Made by a program: the position numbers and the translations under genes
Notes under the pieces: model-generated
The model's database searches: none
What the model was told of the DNA's origin: nothing
What the model saw: the letters and a program-made list of their open reading frames with translations, nothing else
DNA from: Chryseobacterium sp.
GTDB lineage: Bacteria; Bacteroidota; Bacteroidia; Flavobacteriales; Weeksellaceae
DNA length: 9,478 nt
Reading direction: 5' to 3'
NCBI GenBank assembly: GCA_003852805.1
Contig: RDDY01000376.1
Location: forward strand, 1-9,478
Part shown: piece by piece, positions 7,181-9,478 of the stretch
Layout: each line of letters opens with the position of its first letter
Position numbering within the stretch: position 1 is the stretch's first letter

Positions 7181-8662
7181 TTATTTTGCCGGAGCCTCTG
7201 CAACCGGTGGAACGCTTTCGGCAGGCGGTGCGGTTGCCGTCATCGATTTGCCTGAAAGCTTGTCCAGCGTTTGCTTGAATTCGGGATCGTTGATACCGAA
7301 CAGCGACTTGCTTGCAATTTTACCGTCTTTATCCACAAATACAAAATTCGGCATTTTGAAGCCGTAGATCGCATAATCTTTGGCCATTTTAGAATTCAGA
7401 CCGCCTTTTGCGTAAAAGCTTTTAACCGGCAAATCCGACAACATAGCCGCCGAAGTCTTGCGGAACTGACCTACATTATCATCCAAATTTACAAAGACGA
7501 AGTTGATCCCGTCCTTGTAGAACTTGGTAATTTCTGTCATGGCGGGCATCAATGACTCTGCTATATAAGGATTCCACGAAGCATAGAATATCAACAGCGA
7601 CGGCTTGCCTTTCAAACTCGACAGCGTTGCTTTCTTGCCGCCGGCATCCAACATTTCACTGTCGGGTGCAGCCGTACCCACCTTCAGGCCGTACATGGCG
7701 TCGGCCACTTTGTGAAGTTCTGCCTTGATCTTGGAGTCTTTGATGTTCTCGTCTAAAACCTTCATCAGACGGTCTTTGTTCTCCGCCTGCGGATGCAGAT
7801 CAAGCTGTGTGGCTACAAAAGAAACCAGATAATCCTTTACTTCTTGCGGATAATCCATCGGCTTGATGTATTCTATGAACAACTCGCTTCCTGACTTTTG
7901 CGGATCGGTGTTTTTTGTGGCAAATTGCTGAAAGCCGTCTGAAAGCTTGTTTACGAGATAATTGCGATAGGTCGGCATTTCGCGCACCAAGGTTTTCTGA
8001 TCTTTATCCAATTCCTTCTGCATCGCCAAAAATTTTTGCGACGGCTTGTAATCGGGCTTGTTTGCCAATTGACCGTGCATCTTCTCGTATTGGAACATGA
8101 TCATCAGTATATTGGTGTCCAGTTCATTTTTCTTCCATTTTACAACCTCGTTGTCAGCGCCGGAGGACTTGCCGTATTCGTCGATTTTGGCAGAGATATC
8201 CTTGCGCAGTTTCTCCATCTGAGCCAAAAATTTACTCTCGTCTTGAACCAAAAGCTCTTGCGTCAGTTTTGAAAGATATCCCTCGATGAATTTCTGAGAT
8301 TGAACTAGAAATTGGTTGTTGCCTTTGGCATCGCCACCAACGGTGAGTTCTTGCGGAAAGCTATAGGCATTGCCGTTCAGGTTCAGCTTTTCGCCGCCTT
8401 TCAGGTAAATGAAGTTCATTTTTCCGCCGTAGGTAATGGCGTAAATACCGCTTTTGGCAATGGTTACGGTATCGGAGAAATTGCCCTGACCGTCTACACC
8501 GAAATTAGCGATTGGCAGTGTGGCAACCCCCGAAGCATCGATCAGCTCAATGCGTTCCAGCGGAGAACCTCCGTTTATTTTCCCCGACAGATACACCTCT
8601 TTCTGTTTGTTACAAGATGCCATAAAGACAACGGCAAGAAAGAGCAGCAGAAACTTTTTCAT
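7181..8662 (-). CDS. DUF4369/thioredoxin-fold lipoprotein lacking the CxxC active site
   Basis: The 493-residue product is a predicted periplasm-facing or outer-membrane lipoprotein (signal peptide 1-16, lipobox Met-Ala-Ser-Cys17). A DUF4369-like beta domain (about 23-100) is followed by a long charged, mostly helical region (about 112-325) and a thioredoxin/AhpC-TSA-like domain (about 328-470). The fold is shown by APDSEMLDAGGKKATLSSLKGK, the strand SLLIFYASW, NFVFVNLDD, and MPNFVFVDKDGKI with the cis-proline at Pro438. TlpA/ResA relatives reduce or oxidise disulfides with a WCxxC motif. Here the site reads Trp363-Asn-Pro-Tyr-Ile367, so both cysteines are replaced, and Cys17 is the only cysteine in the whole protein. 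Thiol-disulfide exchange should be impossible. A structural, binding or chaperone-like role is an inference. The last 20 or so residues are Ala/Pro-rich. A -7 element lies just upstream, and rlmD follows after 23 bases. Confidence 0.9.
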   Translation of the reverse strand: MKKFLLLFLAVVFMASCNKQKEVYLSGKINGGSPLERIELIDASGVATLPIANFGVDGQGNFSDTVTIAKSGIYAITYGGKMNFIYLKGGEKLNLNGNAYSFPQELTVGGDAKGNNQFLVQSQKFIEGYLSKLTQELLVQDESKFLAQMEKLRKDISAKIDEYGKSSGADNEVVKWKKNELDTNILMIMFQYEKMHGQLANKPDYKPSQKFLAMQKELDKDQKTLVREMPTYRNYLVNKLSDGFQQFATKNTDPQKSGSELFIEYIKPMDYPQEVKDYLVSFVATQLDLHPQAENKDRLMKVLDENIKDSKIKAELHKVADAMYGLKVGTAAPDSEMLDAGGKKATLSSLKGKPSLLIFYASWNPYIAESLMPAMTEITKFYKDGINFVFVNLDDNVGQFRKTSAAMLSDLPVKSFYAKGGLNSKMAKDYAIYGFKMPNFVFVDKDGKIASKSLFGINDPEFKQTLDKLSGKSMTATAPPAESVPPVAEAPAK

Positions 8663-8681
8663 GAAGTTTAAATTGTTTGCG

Positions 8682-8689
8682 CAAAAGTA
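8682..8689 (-). promoter_or_regulatory. Putative -7 promoter element of the thioredoxin-fold lipoprotein cluster
   Basis: The - strand reads TACTTTTG, matching the Bacteroidetes TAnnTTTG consensus, 19 bases upstream of the ATG at 8660-8662. The only upstream TTTG (8715-8718) is about 25 bases away instead of the usual 19 or so, so the -33 element is doubtful. This would be the start of transcription for the lipoprotein-rlmD-DUF6452-DUF6048 cluster, since a terminator separates it from sdhB. Confidence 0.55.
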
Positions 8690-8765
8690 GCGGTTTTCAA
8701 TGAATTAGATCGGACAAATCGTATCCTCTCGAACTTTAAAGCACAATTAGGCAACGGCCGCCATT

Positions 8766-8802
8766 TAAAAAGAAAAACCCCGACATGCGTATGCTGCCGG
8801 GG
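8766..8802 (-). terminator. Intrinsic terminator of sdhB/frdB
   Basis: On the - strand, CCCCG (8798-8802) pairs with CGGGG (8778-8782). A short inner CAT/ATG pairing closes an imperfect hairpin. TTTTTCTTTTT (about 8767-8777 in plus coordinates) follows directly, giving a strong U-tract. It lies about 25 bases after the sdhB stop and separates that unit from the downstream lipoprotein cluster. Confidence 0.85.
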
Positions 8803-8826
8803 CCGTTCATAAAATTGTCAAACAGA

Positions 8827-9478
8827 TTACTCTGCCGTTGTAAATTTGGAAGACAGATACTCGCGGTTCATCTTCGCAATTACTTCCAGCGAAATGCCCT
8901 TCGGACATTCCACCTCGCAGGCTGCGGTATTGGAACAGTTACCAAAACCTTCCTCGTCCATAGCCGCCACCATCTTCAGCACGCGGCGCTTGGCTTCTAC
9001 GCGTCCCTGCGGCAGAGCAGCCAGGTGCGAAACCTTGGCACCGACGAACAGCATGGCCGAACCGTTTTTACAAGTAGCCACACACGCACCGCAGCCGATG
9101 CATGCCGCCGCATCCATTGCCCTGTCGGCATCTTCTTTCGGCACCAAGATAGAGTTGGCATCTGTGGTATTTCCCGAAGTATTTACCGACACAAAGCCGC
9201 CCGCTTGCATGATTCTCTCGAAAGAGCTTCTGTCCACCACCAAATCCTTGATTACGGGGAATGCCGCACTTCTCCACGGTTCTATGTGAATGGTCTCACC
9301 GTCTTTGAAATGGCGCATATGCAGCTGACAAGTGGTAATGCCGGTATCCGGGCCGTGAGCACGACCGTTGATGTAGAGCGAGCACATCCCGCAGATACCT
9401 TCGCGGCAATCGTGGTCAAATGCTACCGGATCTTTTCCCTCATTGATGAGGTTCTCGTTCAAGATGTCCAACATCTCC
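8827..9478 (-). CDS. sdhB: Succinate dehydrogenase/fumarate reductase iron-sulfur subunit, 5' truncated
   Basis: This is the electron-transfer subunit of complex II. It passes electrons between the FAD of subunit A and the quinone site in the membrane subunit, on the cytoplasmic face. The frame runs on past the window edge, so the Met at 9472-9474 is internal; I estimate 30-35 N-terminal residues are missing. Numbering from that Met, the [2Fe-2S] ligands are Cys23, Cys28, Cys31 and Cys49 ([10 protein letters not shown] and TTCQ). [11 protein letters not shown] gives Cys125, Cys128 and Cys131 for [4Fe-4S], with Cys190 as fourth ligand. Cys135, Cys180 and Cys186 fit the [3Fe-4S] cluster. All eleven ligands are present. 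The sequence closely matches the Bacteroidetes-type SdhB/FrdB, including [17 protein letters not shown] and [19 protein letters not shown]. sdhA would be expected just upstream, beyond base 9478. Whether the complex mainly oxidises succinate or reduces fumarate cannot be told here. Confidence 0.97.
   Translation of the reverse strand, partial: EMLDILNENLINEGKDPVAFDHDCREGICGMCSLYINGRAHGPDTGITTCQLHMRHFKDGETIHIEPWRSAAFPVIKDLVVDRSSFERIMQAGGFVSVNTSGNTTDANSILVPKEDADRAMDAAACIGCGACVATCKNGSAMLFVGAKVSHLAALPQGRVEAKRRVLKMVAAMDEEGFGNCSNTAACEVECPKGISLEVIAKMNREYLSSKFTTAE

Noticed and set aside
6834..7367. Plus-strand open frame spanning the rlmD start and the end of the thioredoxin-fold gene
   Set aside because: It crosses two supported genes on the other strand, and the translation has no plausible domain or start context.
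9472..9474. Met codon as the true start of the iron-sulfur subunit
   Set aside because: The frame continues to the window edge, and the family has about 30 or more residues before this point, so the gene is cut by the window.

Overview
The window looks like a stretch of chromosome from a member of the Bacteroidota, most likely class Flavobacteriia and near the Chryseobacterium clade. The reasons are: a secreted protease with a type IX secretion (T9SS) C-terminal sorting domain, a Bacteroidetes-type succinate dehydrogenase iron-sulfur subunit, a lipoprotein with acidic residues just after the lipid-anchored cysteine, TAnnTTTG -7 promoter elements, no clear Shine-Dalgarno sites, and an rlmD-DUF6452-DUF6048 gene order that I recall from flavobacterial genomes. 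By eye the G+C is in the high 40s percent, which is rather high for Chryseobacterium relatives. The genus cannot be settled from this window.

Layout. Bases 1-1322 (+ strand) hold the 3' part of a metallo-beta-lactamase-fold hydrolase gene followed after 3 bases by coaE (dephospho-CoA kinase). A strong hairpin at 1353-1376 ends coaE and also the convergent gene. Bases 1400-4360 (- strand) encode a 986-residue secreted reprolysin-like zinc metalloprotease with accessory domains and a T9SS sorting domain. Its upstream region (4361-4640) has a -7 promoter element and a 12-bp palindrome. Bases 4641-8662 (- strand) form a tight cluster, in transcription order: a DUF4369/thioredoxin-fold lipoprotein, rlmD, a DUF6452 lipoprotein, and a DUF6048 outer-membrane-type protein. 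The last two junctions are overlaps of 4 and 41 bp. Bases 8827-9478 (- strand) hold the 3' part of sdhB/frdB, closed by its own terminator.

How the genes fit together. Most of this is core metabolism and envelope biology: coenzyme A synthesis (coaE), respiration (sdhB), ribosome modification (rlmD), extracellular proteolysis, and three exported proteins of uncertain function. I see no mobile element, CRISPR array, tRNA, rRNA or defence island.

The points most worth a second look are the thioredoxin-fold lipoprotein, which has Asn and Ile in place of the CxxC cysteines and no other cysteine in its mature chain except the lipid anchor; the overlap-coupled pair of uncharacterised envelope genes after rlmD; and the palindrome in the protease promoter. 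None of these amounts to a clearly new biological system.
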